Assembly (NCBI RefSeq): GCF_947500835.1
Contig: NZ_CANMTQ010000001.1
Location: 434,001 to 498,000 of the forward strand
Direction: 5' to 3'
DNA length: 64,000 nucleotides
Origin: an uncultured Halomonas sp.
GTDB taxonomy: Bacteria; Pseudomonadota; Gammaproteobacteria; Pseudomonadales; Halomonadaceae
The notes beneath the pieces are model-generated. The model ran no database searches and was not told the DNA's origin. It saw only the letters and a program-made list of their open reading frames with translations. Positions 19,728 to 29,384 of this stretch are shown here, in pieces. The position numbers were made by a program, and so were the translations under genes. Within the stretch, counting starts at the first letter, position 1, and every line of letters begins with the position of its first letter.

Positions 19728-20897
19728 ATGAATACGCTCATGGCCCCGACTGCCTCCATCTATCTTGACTATGCTGCCACGACGCCGGTCGATCCTCGGG
19801 TCGCTCACATCATGGCGCGTCATTTGACCCTGGACGGCATCTTCGCCAACCCGGCCTCTCGCAGCCACATGTTGGGCTGGCAGGCAGAGCAGACCGTGGA
19901 GGGCGCTCGTCGTCAGGTGTCGGATCTGATCAAGGCCGATCCTCGAGAGATCGTCTGGACCTCCGGCGCCACCGAGGCGGATAACCTGGCGCTGACCGGA
20001 TTCATGCGCGCCAATCGTGGCCGTGGACGACATCTCGTAACTTCGAGTATCGAGCACAAGGCCGTGGTCGATACCGCAAGCGCCCTGGAAGCAGAAGGAT
20101 TCGACGTCACCTGGTTGAGCCCGGAACCGGATGGGCGTATCTCGCCTGCCAAGCTTGCCCAAGCGATGCGGAATGACACTGTGTTGGTCTCGCTGATGGC
20201 GGTCAACAACGAACTCGGCACCATCAATGACCTGGCGGCGCTTGCCGAAGTCGCCCATGCCCACGGTGCCGCCTTTCACACGGATGCAGCCCAGGCGGCT
20301 GGGCGTATCGAACTGGATGTAGAGCGCCAGGGCATCGACCTGATGTCACTGTCGGGTCACAAGGCCTATGGCCCAAAAGGCGTCGGTGCGCTCTATGTGC
20401 GCCGCAGCCCGGATATTCGCATCGAGGCGTTGATACATGGCGGCGGTCATGAACGGGGCATGCGCTCCGGCACGCTACCGACCCATCAGATCGTTGGCAT
20501 GGGTGAAGCCTTTGCCTTGGCCAAGAGCGAAGGCGCAGCGGATCAGTCGCGTATTGCCAATCTTGCGACTCGTTTTCTAAACGGGCTTGAGGACCTGGAC
20601 AACGTTCATCGTAATACTCAGGTCGATGTCAGCATCCCCAATATCGTGAACCTTGCCTTTGAAGGTATCGATGGGGAGTCGCTGCTGATGGCGTTGAGAG
20701 GCATTGCCGTTTCCACCGGCTCGGCCTGCAACTCTGCAAGCGTCGAGCCGTCCTATGTATTGAAAGGCATCGGTATACCGCGAACACGGGCATTGACGTC
20801 GTTGCGCTTTAGCTTCGGGCGTTTTACCACCGACGCCGATATCGATGCCGCGCTGGTAGAGCTGCGGCATGCGCTCAGCGCACTGCCACATCATTAA
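19728..20897 (+). CDS. iscS: Cysteine desulfurase, IscS-like
   Basis: A PLP enzyme that takes sulfur from cysteine for Fe-S clusters and thiolation. SLSGHKAYGPKG holds the PLP lysine and STGSACNSASVEPSYVL the catalytic Cys loop (IscS type, long loop). It has 389 residues against about 404 in E. coli; the chain stops at ALVELRHALSALPHH, without the C-terminal extension that docks IscU in E. coli. The ATG at 19728 follows CCAGGA closely; MAPTAS at 19740 is an alternative start. No iscU follows, and an A-type carrier is next. Confidence 0.93.
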   Translation: MNTLMAPTASIYLDYAATTPVDPRVAHIMARHLTLDGIFANPASRSHMLGWQAEQTVEGARRQVSDLIKADPREIVWTSGATEADNLALTGFMRANRGRGRHLVTSSIEHKAVVDTASALEAEGFDVTWLSPEPDGRISPAKLAQAMRNDTVLVSLMAVNNELGTINDLAALAEVAHAHGAAFHTDAAQAAGRIELDVERQGIDLMSLSGHKAYGPKGVGALYVRRSPDIRIEALIHGGGHERGMRSGTLPTHQIVGMGEAFALAKSEGAADQSRIANLATRFLNGLEDLDNVHRNTQVDVSIPNIVNLAFEGIDGESLLMALRGIAVSTGSACNSASVEPSYVLKGIGIPRTRALTSLRFSFGRFTTDADIDAALVELRHALSALPHH

Positions 20898-20908
20898 GGA
20901 GGTTTTTC

Positions 20909-21235
20909 ATGACACAGTTTTCGATCACACCCGCCGCCGCCAAGCAGATCCACCGAGCGTTGGATGAACGCGGCCACGGCCTTGGCCTGCGCGTTACCGT
21001 GAAGCCTAGCGGCTGCTCCGGTTACAGCTATGTGCTGGATTTTGCCGATCAGGAGGCGAGCAACGATGTCACCTTTGAAGAACACGGCGCTAAGGTGTTC
21101 GTTGCACCGGAAGCATTGACCATGCTTGACGGTAGTGAAGTCGACTACGTCTCGGAGGGGCTCAATCGCTTCTTTCGCTTCAACAACCCCAACGTCAAGG
21201 ATCAATGTGGCTGTGGCGAGAGCTTTACCGTATAA
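20909..21235 (+). CDS. iscA: A-type iron-sulfur carrier (IscA/HesB family)
   Basis: A small A-type carrier of 108 residues with the three ligand cysteines of the family: one in KPSGCSGYSY (about 35) and two in DQCGCGESF (about 99 and 101). AAGGAGG lies just upstream. It follows iscS after 11 bases. Since scaffold IscU, chaperones HscBA and ferredoxin are missing here, it may pass clusters made by another system. Confidence 0.92.
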   Translation: MTQFSITPAAAKQIHRALDERGHGLGLRVTVKPSGCSGYSYVLDFADQEASNDVTFEEHGAKVFVAPEALTMLDGSEVDYVSEGLNRFFRFNNPNVKDQCGCGESFTV

Positions 21236-21268
21236 GGTTGCCAGCACACAGCTGCAGACATTGATGTC

Positions 21269-21300
21269 TTGATGCGTTGTTGGCAGCAAGTCGCTATAAT
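21269..21300 (+). promoter_or_regulatory. Candidate ndk promoter
   Basis: A perfect -10 TATAAT lies at 21295-21300. The best -35 match (TTGATG, 21269-21274) is 20 bases upstream, longer than usual. The transcript would carry a leader of about 105 bases before ndk, with a short AT-rich repeat of TCGATGAAAAATCGATG type near 21313-21330 that could fold. Confidence 0.4.
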
Positions 21301-21411
21301 GGCGCGATTTTTTCGATGAAAAATCGATGTAAAATCATCGAAACATGTCTTTCGCGCCGCGTTTGCGGTGTTTCCGCCCCACGTATTGTTCACTTTATGG
21401 AGTTACCCGAA

Positions 21412-21840
21412 ATGGCTGACCAACGCACCCTATCCATCATTAAGCCCGATGCCGTCGCGAAGAATGTGATTGGCGAGATTTACAGCCGTTTCGAGAAGGC
21501 CGGCCTGAAGATTGTCGCAGCCAAGATGCAGCATCTTACCCAGGAGCAGGCAGAAGGCTTCTATGCAGAACACAAGGAGCGCGGATTCTTCAACGACCTG
21601 GTGGGCTTCATGACTTCCGGCCCGGTAATGATACAAGTGCTCGAAGGCGACGACGCCATCGCCAAGAACCGCGACCTGATGGGAGCTACCAATCCCAAGG
21701 AGGCCGCACCGGGTACCATTCGCGCCGATTTCGCCGAATCCATCGATGCCAATGCCGCCCATGGCTCCGACTCACCGGAGTCTGCCGAGCGTGAAGTGTC
21801 CTACTTCTTCGGCAATGACGAGATCTGCTCGCGCGGTTGA
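21412..21840 (+). CDS. ndk: Nucleoside-diphosphate kinase
   Basis: Ndk equilibrates nucleoside di- and triphosphates through a phospho-histidine. The 142 residues carry the active-site sequence [12 protein letters not shown] with the catalytic His, and [14 protein letters not shown] at the N-terminus. GGAG precedes the ATG at 21412. An in-frame upstream start (21277) is not credible because it overlaps the promoter. Confidence 0.97.
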   Translation: MADQRTLSIIKPDAVAKNVIGEIYSRFEKAGLKIVAAKMQHLTQEQAEGFYAEHKERGFFNDLVGFMTSGPVMIQVLEGDDAIAKNRDLMGATNPKEAAPGTIRADFAESIDANAAHGSDSPESAEREVSYFFGNDEICSRG

Positions 21841-21849
21841 TCCGACGCT

Positions 21850-21870
21850 GCGGGGGCACGCTGCCCCCGC
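21850..21870 (+). terminator. GC-rich hairpin after ndk
   Basis: A perfect 9-bp stem GCGGGGGCA/TGCCCCCGC with a 3-base loop begins nine bases after the ndk stop. No T-run follows (CCTCTGCTTC), so it may be a weak or Rho-assisted terminator or an mRNA stabiliser before rlmN. Confidence 0.45.
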
Positions 21871-21911
21871 CCTCTGCTTCAAGACGTTTTCCACGACGTA
21901 TCGATACCCCC

Positions 21912-23051
21912 ATGACCGCACTCGCCTCCGCTACTTCGACCGCTACTCGCACTAATCTGCTCGGCCTATCCCGGGAGCAGATGGAAGCTTTCTTCGTCTC
22001 CATCGGAGAGAAGAAGTTTCGCGCAACCCAGGTGATGAAATGGATTCACCATGAAGGCTGCGACAACTTCGACGCCATGACCAACCTGTCCAAGTCGCTG
22101 CGCACGCGCTTGGCTGAAGTGGCGGAAATACAGGGGCCAAGCGTGGTCTACGAAGGCGCTTCAAAGGACGGCACACGTAAATGGGTGCTGGAAGTCGAAG
22201 GGGGCAGCTATGTGGAAACCGTGCTGATCCCCTCGGAAAACGGCAATCGGCGAACGCTGTGCGTCTCCTCCCAGGTTGGCTGCACTCTGGATTGCAGCTT
22301 CTGCTCCACCGGCAAGCAGGGGTTTCAGCGTAATTTGAGTGCTGCTGAGATCATCGGCCAGGTATGGGTCGCCTCTCGCAGCGCCGGGCCACGAAAAGAC
22401 AGTATCAGTCGCCCGGTGACCAACGTGGTGATGATGGGCATGGGCGAGCCCCTGCTCAATTACGACAACGTCGTGCCAGCGATGAAGCTGATGCTCGACG
22501 ACACCGCTTATGGGCTTTCCAAGCGTCGTGTCACCCTGTCGACCTCCGGCGTCGTACCCATGATCGACAAGCTTGGGGACGAGCTGGACGTGAGCCTGGC
22601 CATTTCCTTGCACGCGGCCAATGACGAATTGCGTGACGAACTGGTCCCGCTCAATCGCAAGTACAATATCCGCGCCCTGTTGGATGCCTGCCAGCGGTAC
22701 CTGGCAAAAGGCGCCGAACGGCGCGTGGTAACCATCGAGTACACCCTGATCAAGGACGTCAACGATCAGCAGGAGCATGCCGAGCAGTTGGCGGCGCTGC
22801 TTCAGGAGCTACCCTGCAAGATAAATCTGATTCCTTTCAATCCTTTCCCACACTCCGGTTACGAAAAACCTTCGCGCAATCAGACCATGCGTTTTCAGCA
22901 GTGGCTGTATGAACTGGGCTATACGGCACCGATCCGCATGACCCGAGGCGATGACATCGACGCGGCCTGCGGTCAATTAGTCGGGCGAGTCAAGGATAAA
23001 ACCCGGCGTCATGAGCGCTATATTCGATCGATACAGATCGATGCCGATTAA
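21912..23051 (+). CDS. rlmN: Dual-specificity 23S rRNA/tRNA adenine-C2 methyltransferase RlmN
   Basis: A radical-SAM enzyme that methylates A2503 of 23S rRNA and A37 of some tRNAs. The 379 residues (from 21912) contain the cluster motif [27 protein letters not shown], and the C-terminal Cys in [12 protein letters not shown]. The start is uncertain since no good ribosome site is seen; frames open upstream to 21837 would overlap the ndk stop. It is followed by pilW, as in related genomes. Confidence 0.96.
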   Translation: MTALASATSTATRTNLLGLSREQMEAFFVSIGEKKFRATQVMKWIHHEGCDNFDAMTNLSKSLRTRLAEVAEIQGPSVVYEGASKDGTRKWVLEVEGGSYVETVLIPSENGNRRTLCVSSQVGCTLDCSFCSTGKQGFQRNLSAAEIIGQVWVASRSAGPRKDSISRPVTNVVMMGMGEPLLNYDNVVPAMKLMLDDTAYGLSKRRVTLSTSGVVPMIDKLGDELDVSLAISLHAANDELRDELVPLNRKYNIRALLDACQRYLAKGAERRVVTIEYTLIKDVNDQQEHAEQLAALLQELPCKINLIPFNPFPHSGYEKPSRNQTMRFQQWLYELGYTAPIRMTRGDDIDAACGQLVGRVKDKTRRHERYIRSIQIDAD

Positions 23052-23187
23052 CCATAATAAGGCAACCTTGACTTCGAGCGCTTACAACGCTTTGATGAGT
23101 ACGTTTTATCTAATACTAACGTTAACCAATCTGGTCATTTTCCGGCGCTTGATGCAGCCTTGTTAGAGCCTGCTCATAGAGGGTCCC

Positions 23188-23931
23188 ATGAGCCTATTTC
23201 GCTACCTCCCGATGCTCGTCAAGCTTTGCGCCCTATTGTTCGCTCTGGCATGGTTGTCGGGCTGCGCCGTCGAGACCGGACCAGGTCTGAACAACGCGGC
23301 CAAGAATGACAAGCAGGTCCTCGAACTCAACACCACCATGGCCATCGAGTACATGGAGCAGGGCAACCTGCCCCGCGCCCAGGCCAAACTCGACCGGGCC
23401 CTTGAGATCGACCCCGACTCTCCTCGAGCACTGCAGATCCAGGCAATGCTCTATCAACGCCAAGGTGAAAGCGCCATGGCGGATCGCTTTTTTCGTCGAG
23501 CACTGGCTATCGAACCGGGATTCACCCAAGGGCGCAATAATTACGCGGCCTTCCTGTATTCTCAGGGCCGCATCGAAGAATCCTGCACCCAGCTCGAACG
23601 CGCATCACAAGACATCAAGTACACCAACCGTGCCCAGCTACTCACTAATCTGGGCTTATGCCAGTGGGAGCTTGGCGACGCTACTGCCGCGCGCGACAGC
23701 CTAACGCGCGCTCAAGCAGTGGATCCACGCAGCTCTCGCAGCTACCTGGTGCTTGCGCGTATCGACCATGCCCAAGGCAATGACCAACGGGCCTGGGAGC
23801 AGCTGCAATCTTTCATTCGTCTGGCCGGCACCACACCGGAAAGCCTCAAACTGGCGGAACAGCTCGCTAGAGCCCGAGGCGATAGCGCCTCCGCTGCTTT
23901 CTACTCGCGCCAGCTCGATGACGCACCTTGA
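23188..23931 (+). CDS. pilW: Type IV pilus biogenesis/stability lipoprotein PilW (PilF)
   Basis: An outer-membrane lipoprotein that helps the PilQ secretin assemble. The signal peptide with lipobox LSGC (Cys about 27) is followed by about five TPR repeats (AKLDRALEIDPDSPRALQ, FRRALAIEPGFTQGRNNYA and others). The 247 residues match the family. Its place between rlmN and rodZ is conserved in gammaproteobacteria. The other pilus genes are outside the window. Confidence 0.92.
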   Translation: MSLFRYLPMLVKLCALLFALAWLSGCAVETGPGLNNAAKNDKQVLELNTTMAIEYMEQGNLPRAQAKLDRALEIDPDSPRALQIQAMLYQRQGESAMADRFFRRALAIEPGFTQGRNNYAAFLYSQGRIEESCTQLERASQDIKYTNRAQLLTNLGLCQWELGDATAARDSLTRAQAVDPRSSRSYLVLARIDHAQGNDQRAWEQLQSFIRLAGTTPESLKLAEQLARARGDSASAAFYSRQLDDAP

Positions 23932-23960
23932 CCCCCCGAATCGAAGAGGAAGGCTCATCC

Positions 23961-25040
23961 ATGAGCGATATACAAGAACGACAGCAAACCAGTTTCGAGC
24001 CAGCGCATTCCGGGTCCGCCGGCAAGCTTTTGAAAAGCGAGCGCGAGCGTCAAGGGCTGAGCCTCGAGGAAGTAGCCATACAGCTCAATCTGCGCCCAGC
24101 GGTCGTCGCCGGACTTGAGGCAGACCGCTACGATGAAGTGCCCATTGCCGCCTATCGCCGTGGTTACCTGCGTGCCTACGCTCGCCTGATGGGAATCGAC
24201 GAACGCGAAGTCGTGGATATCTACAATAGCCAGCATGGCCACAGCGATCACGAACGCAAGGTTACGCCGGTGCATAACGCCAAGCCGGCTTCCAAGGTCG
24301 GCCCTTGGGTTTTCAAGCTGGTAACGGTACTGGTCATTCTTGGTCTGATCGCCTTGACGCTGCTGTGGTGGCAAAGCCGCAACGGCAACGATATCTTCGA
24401 CGGATTGGGTCTCGGGGAATCCGCCGAAATGGAGACCATGAACCAAGAACCGGTGGGCGCCGCCGACAGCGAGACCACTGACAACATCGCAACTTCCAGC
24501 GAAAACGATACCGACCTGCCGCCACTGCCCGCGGAAGACGAAGAGTTGGGATTGGTCGATGAAGATGCTGCGACCGATGAAGCCGTCAATAATGTAGAGG
24601 CGCCCAATGATGATCCTGCAGCCGACGATAGTGGCGCCAGCATGATCGAGCCAGCTACCGCGCCGGATATGTCCGATGTTGCCAATGATGTTGTAAGCGA
24701 GCAGTCTGAAGAGCAGGTCACTAACGGCGCCGCTGCCGACGCCAATGATGTCGACGAGGAAAGCACCGAGACGGCGCAGGCCACAACCGCTCCGGACAGT
24801 CGACGTCTGGCCTTCGTGTTCAATGAAGAATCCTGGACCGAAGTTTTCGATGCAACCGAACAGCGTATCCTGGTCGGTCTACAATCAGCAGGTACCGAGG
24901 CCACCGCAGAGGGTGAGCCGCCCTTTCGCTTGACAATAGGCAATGCCAGCGGCGTCGAACTGCGGTATCGTGGCGAGGAAGTAGATCTCGGCACCCGGGC
25001 CGCCGGTACCAATGTCGCCCGTTTCACTTTGGGAGAATGA
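23961..25040 (+). CDS. rodZ: Cytoskeletal protein RodZ
   Basis: RodZ links MreB to the cell-wall elongation machine. The N-terminal HTH_25 domain (about 18-80, KLLKSERERQGLSLEEVA) is cytoplasmic. One membrane helix follows at about 115-137 (FKLVTVLVILGLIALTLLW), then a long Asp/Glu/Ala/Thr-rich periplasmic linker and a C-terminal beta domain (DUF4115, about 285-359). The linker is strongly acidic, as expected in a halophile. The ATG at 23961 has AGAGGAAGG upstream; a start at 23928 would overlap pilW. Confidence 0.93.
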   Translation: MSDIQERQQTSFEPAHSGSAGKLLKSERERQGLSLEEVAIQLNLRPAVVAGLEADRYDEVPIAAYRRGYLRAYARLMGIDEREVVDIYNSQHGHSDHERKVTPVHNAKPASKVGPWVFKLVTVLVILGLIALTLLWWQSRNGNDIFDGLGLGESAEMETMNQEPVGAADSETTDNIATSSENDTDLPPLPAEDEELGLVDEDAATDEAVNNVEAPNDDPAADDSGASMIEPATAPDMSDVANDVVSEQSEEQVTNGAAADANDVDEESTETAQATTAPDSRRLAFVFNEESWTEVFDATEQRILVGLQSAGTEATAEGEPPFRLTIGNASGVELRYRGEEVDLGTRAAGTNVARFTLGE

Positions 25041-25049
25041 ACCAGCCTT

Positions 25050-26165
25050 ATGCACGCTCAATCTCCGATCAAGCGTCGCAAGTCGCGCCAGATTCACGTT
25101 GGCTCCGTGGCGGTAGGGGGTGATGCCCCTATCTCCGTACAAAGCATGACCAATACCGACACCCTCGATGTGGATGCCACCGTGGCCCAGATCGAACGGC
25201 TTGAAACCGCAGGGGCCGATATCGTACGCGTCTCGGTACCCACCATGGACGCGGCTGAAACCTTCGGCCGTATCAAGCAGCGGGTCAATGTGCCCCTGGT
25301 GGCGGATATCCATTTCGACTACAAGATCGCCTTGCGGGTCGCCGAGCTGGGCGTCGATTGCCTGCGCATCAACCCCGGCAACATCGGCCGCGAGGATCGG
25401 GTACGCGCGGTGGTCAGCGCCGCCAGGGACAACGGCATCCCGATTCGTATCGGCGTCAATGCCGGCTCTCTGGAAAAAGACCTGCAGAAGAAGTATGGCG
25501 AACCGACACCGGCGGCGCTGGTCGAATCCGCTCTACGCCATATCGATCATCTCGAACGCCTGGATTTCCCGGACTTCAAGGTCAGCGTCAAGGCCTCCGA
25601 CGTATTCATGGCGGTGGCTGCTTATCGCGAACTGGCCACGAAGATCGAGCAGCCGCTGCACTTGGGGATCACCGAAGCCGGCGGTCTGCGCGCCGGCACC
25701 GTCAAGTCCTCGATCGGCCTGGGTATGTTGCTGATGGACGGCATCGGCGACACCATTCGCGTGTCTCTTGCCGCGGACCCGGTCGAGGAGATCAAGGTCG
25801 GCTTCGACATGCTCAAGAGCCTGAAGCTGCGCGCCAAGGGCATCAACTTCATCGCCTGCCCCAGCTGCTCACGCCAGAACTTCGACGTCATCGGCACCAT
25901 GAATGAGCTCGAGATGCGCCTCGAAGACGTCATGACGCCCCTGAACGTCTCGGTCATTGGCTGTGTGGTCAACGGCCCGGGTGAAGCCAAGGAAACCGAT
26001 ATCGGCCTGACCGGCGGTGATCCGGCAAACCTGGTCTATATCGACGGCAAACCCGCTTCCAAGCTGCGTAACGATCACCTGGTAGACGATCTCGAGCGCC
26101 TGATCCGCGACAAGGTGCGCGAAAAAGAGGCGGCTCAAGAAGACGTGATTGCTCGTCAGGGTTGA
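25050..26165 (+). CDS. ispG: 4-hydroxy-3-methylbut-2-enyl diphosphate synthase
   Basis: IspG makes HMBPP in the MEP isoprenoid pathway and needs a [4Fe-4S] cluster. The 371 residues carry [20 protein letters not shown] at the N-terminus and cluster cysteines in CPSCSRQ and [15 protein letters not shown]. It starts 9 bases after rodZ. The next gene, hisS, is 68 bases downstream. Confidence 0.97.
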   Translation: MHAQSPIKRRKSRQIHVGSVAVGGDAPISVQSMTNTDTLDVDATVAQIERLETAGADIVRVSVPTMDAAETFGRIKQRVNVPLVADIHFDYKIALRVAELGVDCLRINPGNIGREDRVRAVVSAARDNGIPIRIGVNAGSLEKDLQKKYGEPTPAALVESALRHIDHLERLDFPDFKVSVKASDVFMAVAAYRELATKIEQPLHLGITEAGGLRAGTVKSSIGLGMLLMDGIGDTIRVSLAADPVEEIKVGFDMLKSLKLRAKGINFIACPSCSRQNFDVIGTMNELEMRLEDVMTPLNVSVIGCVVNGPGEAKETDIGLTGGDPANLVYIDGKPASKLRNDHLVDDLERLIRDKVREKEAAQEDVIARQG

Positions 26166-26233
26166 CGCACCGTTTCGGCGCGGCGCTGTAGCGGGTAAGA
26201 TAGCCCGTCGATCGGTATGTCAGGAGCAACTTC

Positions 26234-27511
26234 TTGAAAAATATCCAGGCCATTCGGGGCATGAACGACCTGTTGCCGGAACAGTCGCCTCTCTGGCAGT
26301 ACTTTGAGGCGCAGATCCGGTCATTGATGCGCCGCTATGGCTATCGCGAGATTCGCACGCCCATCCTAGAGCAGACCGCTCTGTTCGCCCGCTCCATCGG
26401 CGAGGTCACCGATATCGTCGAAAAGGAGATGTATACCTTCGAGGATCGTAACGGTGACAGTCTGACCCTACGCCCGGAAGGCACCGCGAGCTGCGTACGG
26501 GCCGCCATGGAAAACGGCCTGTTGCACAACCAGACCCAGCGCCTGTGGTATCAAGGCCCGATGTTCCGTCACGAACGCCCTCAGAAGGGGCGCTATCGCC
26601 AGTTTCATCAGGTCGGTGTCGAGACCTTCGGCATGAATGGTCCGGATATCGATGCCGAGATCATCCTGCTCTCGGCGCGGCTGTGGAAAGCACTCGGGCT
26701 TTTCGACCATGTAACCCTGGAGCTCAATTCGCTTGGATCCTTGGCAGACAGGCGCGTCTATCGCGAGGCATTGACGGCCTATTTCGAGTCCCACTTTGAT
26801 CTTCTTGACGAGGACTCTCGCCGGCGCCTGACGAGCAACCCCCTGCGCATCCTCGATTCCAAAAACCCCGCCATGGCGGAGATGCTGGCCCAGGCGCCGC
26901 AACTGCTCGAGTATCTTGACGATGAGTCCCGCGCACATTTTGCGGCCCTGACGGATCTGCTCGATGCAGCGGGCATTGCCTATGTCATCAACCCCCGCCT
27001 GGTGCGCGGGCTCGACTACTATTCGCGCACCGTGTTCGAGTGGACCACCACGGCCCTTGGCAGCCAAGGAACCGTCTGTGCCGGCGGCCGTTACGACGGT
27101 CTGGTCGAGCAGCTCGGCGGCAAGCCGATCCCTGCAGTCGGGTTTGCCATGGGCATCGAGCGCCTGATTCTGCTGCTCGAAACCCTGGATCTTGTGCCGC
27201 CAGAAAGTCAGCGCGGGCCGGACGCCTATTTGTTGGCCGTGGGTGAGCGTGCCGAGCGCGAGGCACTGCTGCTTGGCGAGAATCTTCGCGACGCCCTGCC
27301 CCACCTGACGCTGCAGGTGCATTGCGGCGGCGGCAGCTTCAAGAGCCAGATCAAGAGAGCCGACAAGAGCGGCGCGCGACTGGCCCTGATCCTGGGGGAA
27401 GACGAACTTGATCAAGGAGCACTGGGTCTCAAGTTCCTGCGCGAGGAACGCGACCAGGAAACCCTGCCCCGGGACGCCATGATCGAACGATTGAAGGCGT
27501 TGTTTCGCTGA
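26234..27511 (+). CDS. hisS: Histidyl-tRNA synthetase (TTG start)
   Basis: A class II aminoacyl-tRNA synthetase of 425 residues. Motif 2 is around [15 protein letters not shown], histidine signature [15 protein letters not shown], motif 3 [12 protein letters not shown], and a C-terminal anticodon domain follows. The start is TTG at 26234: AGGAG lies eight bases before it and the resulting [14 protein letters not shown] matches the family N-terminus, while no ATG is available nearby. Confidence 0.97.
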   Translation: MKNIQAIRGMNDLLPEQSPLWQYFEAQIRSLMRRYGYREIRTPILEQTALFARSIGEVTDIVEKEMYTFEDRNGDSLTLRPEGTASCVRAAMENGLLHNQTQRLWYQGPMFRHERPQKGRYRQFHQVGVETFGMNGPDIDAEIILLSARLWKALGLFDHVTLELNSLGSLADRRVYREALTAYFESHFDLLDEDSRRRLTSNPLRILDSKNPAMAEMLAQAPQLLEYLDDESRAHFAALTDLLDAAGIAYVINPRLVRGLDYYSRTVFEWTTTALGSQGTVCAGGRYDGLVEQLGGKPIPAVGFAMGIERLILLLETLDLVPPESQRGPDAYLLAVGERAEREALLLGENLRDALPHLTLQVHCGGGSFKSQIKRADKSGARLALILGEDELDQGALGLKFLREERDQETLPRDAMIERLKALFR

Positions 27512-27559
27512 ACGAGTGATCCACACTCACCAAGGCTTTGAACGTAAAGGAGACCGCCC

Positions 27560-28219
27560 GTGGCGGAGCTACAAACCGAAGAAGAGCAGCTTGATGCCCT
27601 CAAGCGCTGGTGGAAGAACAATGGCACGTCGCTGATCGCAGGTGTCGTGATCGCCATCGCTGGCGTGCTGGGTTGGAACGCCTGGCAGAATTACCAAGCG
27701 AATCAGGCCGAGGCAGCTTCGCTGCGTTATCAGGAGTTGTTATCCCTTGCGAGCCAGGACGATCTGTCCGATGACGTCCAAAGCCGCGCTCAGCAGCTGG
27801 TTGGCGAGATCATCGACAATCATGACGGCACGATCTATGCGGATCTCGCCGCGCTGCTGCGGGCGCGCATGGCAGTCTCGGAGGATGATTATGCGTCGGG
27901 AAGCACCACCCTCGAAGCGCTGATCGCCTCTACCGATCGGGATTATCTCAAGGGATTGGCGCGCCTGCGCCTGGCACGGCTTCAATTGGCGCAAGGCGAA
28001 GCGGAGAAGGCACTTGCCACTCTTGAATCCGGGGTACCCGACTCCCTGAATGCGCAACGTGCCGATACCCGGGGCGACATTCTCATCGCTCTGGATCGCG
28101 ATGACCAGGCCCGTGAGGCTTATCAGCAAGCGCTGCAACTATCCCAAGAAGCCGGCCAGCCGGTCTATGGCATACAGCTCAAACTCGACGACCTGGGGGC
28201 GAAAGACATTACGCTATGA
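27560..28219 (+). CDS. yfgM: YfgM-family ancillary SecYEG/BamB-operon protein
   Basis: An inner-membrane protein with a periplasmic TPR-like domain, linked to SecYEG and periplasmic chaperones in E. coli. The 219 residues show a cytoplasmic N-terminus (EEEQLDALKRWWKNNG), one membrane helix at about 22-40 and repeated helical hairpins after it. It starts with GTG at 27560 behind AAAGGAG. Its stop overlaps the bamB start (ATGA), so the two are translationally coupled. Confidence 0.93.
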   Translation: MAELQTEEEQLDALKRWWKNNGTSLIAGVVIAIAGVLGWNAWQNYQANQAEAASLRYQELLSLASQDDLSDDVQSRAQQLVGEIIDNHDGTIYADLAALLRARMAVSEDDYASGSTTLEALIASTDRDYLKGLARLRLARLQLAQGEAEKALATLESGVPDSLNAQRADTRGDILIALDRDDQAREAYQQALQLSQEAGQPVYGIQLKLDDLGAKDITL

Positions 28220-29373
28220 AACTTACTCATTTGCTCGTACCTACCGTGCTAGTCACTCTGCTGGCTGGCTGTGCCGGCAAGGTCGAGCCGAAATATCCGC
28301 CCAAGGAACTCGAGTCCTTTGACACCCGGGTCGAACTGAACAGCCTATGGGATCAAGGCATCGGTGACGGCCTGGGTATCGCAGGCTATCCGATCACCCC
28401 AGCGCTGGAAGATGGCCGCGTGTTTGCCGCGGATCAATCCGGATTGGTGCGCGCCATCGACGCTGCCAGCGGTGAAACGCTTTGGCAGAAAGAGCTGAAC
28501 ACACCGATTTCAAGCGGACTGACCGCCGTCGCCGACCGGGTGTATCTCGGTACCCGTAACGGTGAAGTGCTCGCTCTGGATCAAGAAGATGGCACGGAGC
28601 TCTGGCGCTCTCGGGTCTCCAGCGAAGTGCTCGCCCCGCCCCAGGCTAATCGCCGCCTGCTGGTCATTCAGAGCGTCGATGGGGCAGTAACGGCACTCGA
28701 TCGCGAAACCGGCGCCGAGCGCTGGGTCTATACCGCCAATCAGCCGGCGTTGACCCTGCGCGGTACCGGGACGCCCCAGGTGATCGAACAGGTCACCTTC
28801 GCCGGTTTCGCCAATGGTCGCCTGGTGACCCTCGACAACCGTAGCGGCCAACCGCTGTGGGATCTGCGGGTTGCCGTTCCCCAAGGGCGCAGCGAAGTCG
28901 GCCGCCTGGTGGACCTGGACGGCCAACCCCTGCTGACTCGGGATGGGCGTCTCTACGTCACCAGCTACAACGGACGTCTGCTGGCCCTGGAAGCCACCAG
29001 TGGCGAAATCCTGTGGTCTCGGGAAGAGTCGAGCTATCTCACGCCATTGCTGGTCGGTGATACGCTGATCACCGTAAACGACGCAAGCCACGTGCTGGCC
29101 CTGGACGCGCTTTCGGGTCGCCTGCTGTGGGAATCCGATGCCCTGGAAGGCCGCTGGTTGACCTCCCCGGCTTTTGTCGGTGGAGACATTGCGCTGGGCG
29201 ACTACAAAGGCTACGTGCATCTGCTCGCAATCGATAGCGGCAGATTTGTTGGACGGCGTGATATTGGCGGCAATGGCATCAGTCTACCGCTACTCACCGA
29301 CGATGGCCGACTCTTCGCGCTGACCAACGATGGTGAGCTGAGCGCCTACGATATTAAATCGACCGAGGATTGA
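28216..29373 (+). CDS. bamB: Outer-membrane assembly lipoprotein BamB
   Basis: A BAM-complex lipoprotein that binds BamA. The signal peptide ends in lipobox LAGC (Cys about 19). An eight-bladed beta-propeller follows with PQQ-like repeats such as [28 protein letters not shown] and [14 protein letters not shown]. The 385 residues match the family. It is in the operon yfgM-bamB-der. Confidence 0.96.
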   Translation: MKLTHLLVPTVLVTLLAGCAGKVEPKYPPKELESFDTRVELNSLWDQGIGDGLGIAGYPITPALEDGRVFAADQSGLVRAIDAASGETLWQKELNTPISSGLTAVADRVYLGTRNGEVLALDQEDGTELWRSRVSSEVLAPPQANRRLLVIQSVDGAVTALDRETGAERWVYTANQPALTLRGTGTPQVIEQVTFAGFANGRLVTLDNRSGQPLWDLRVAVPQGRSEVGRLVDLDGQPLLTRDGRLYVTSYNGRLLALEATSGEILWSREESSYLTPLLVGDTLITVNDASHVLALDALSGRLLWESDALEGRWLTSPAFVGGDIALGDYKGYVHLLAIDSGRFVGRRDIGGNGISLPLLTDDGRLFALTNDGELSAYDIKSTED

Positions 29374-29384
29374 ACGCCCATACC

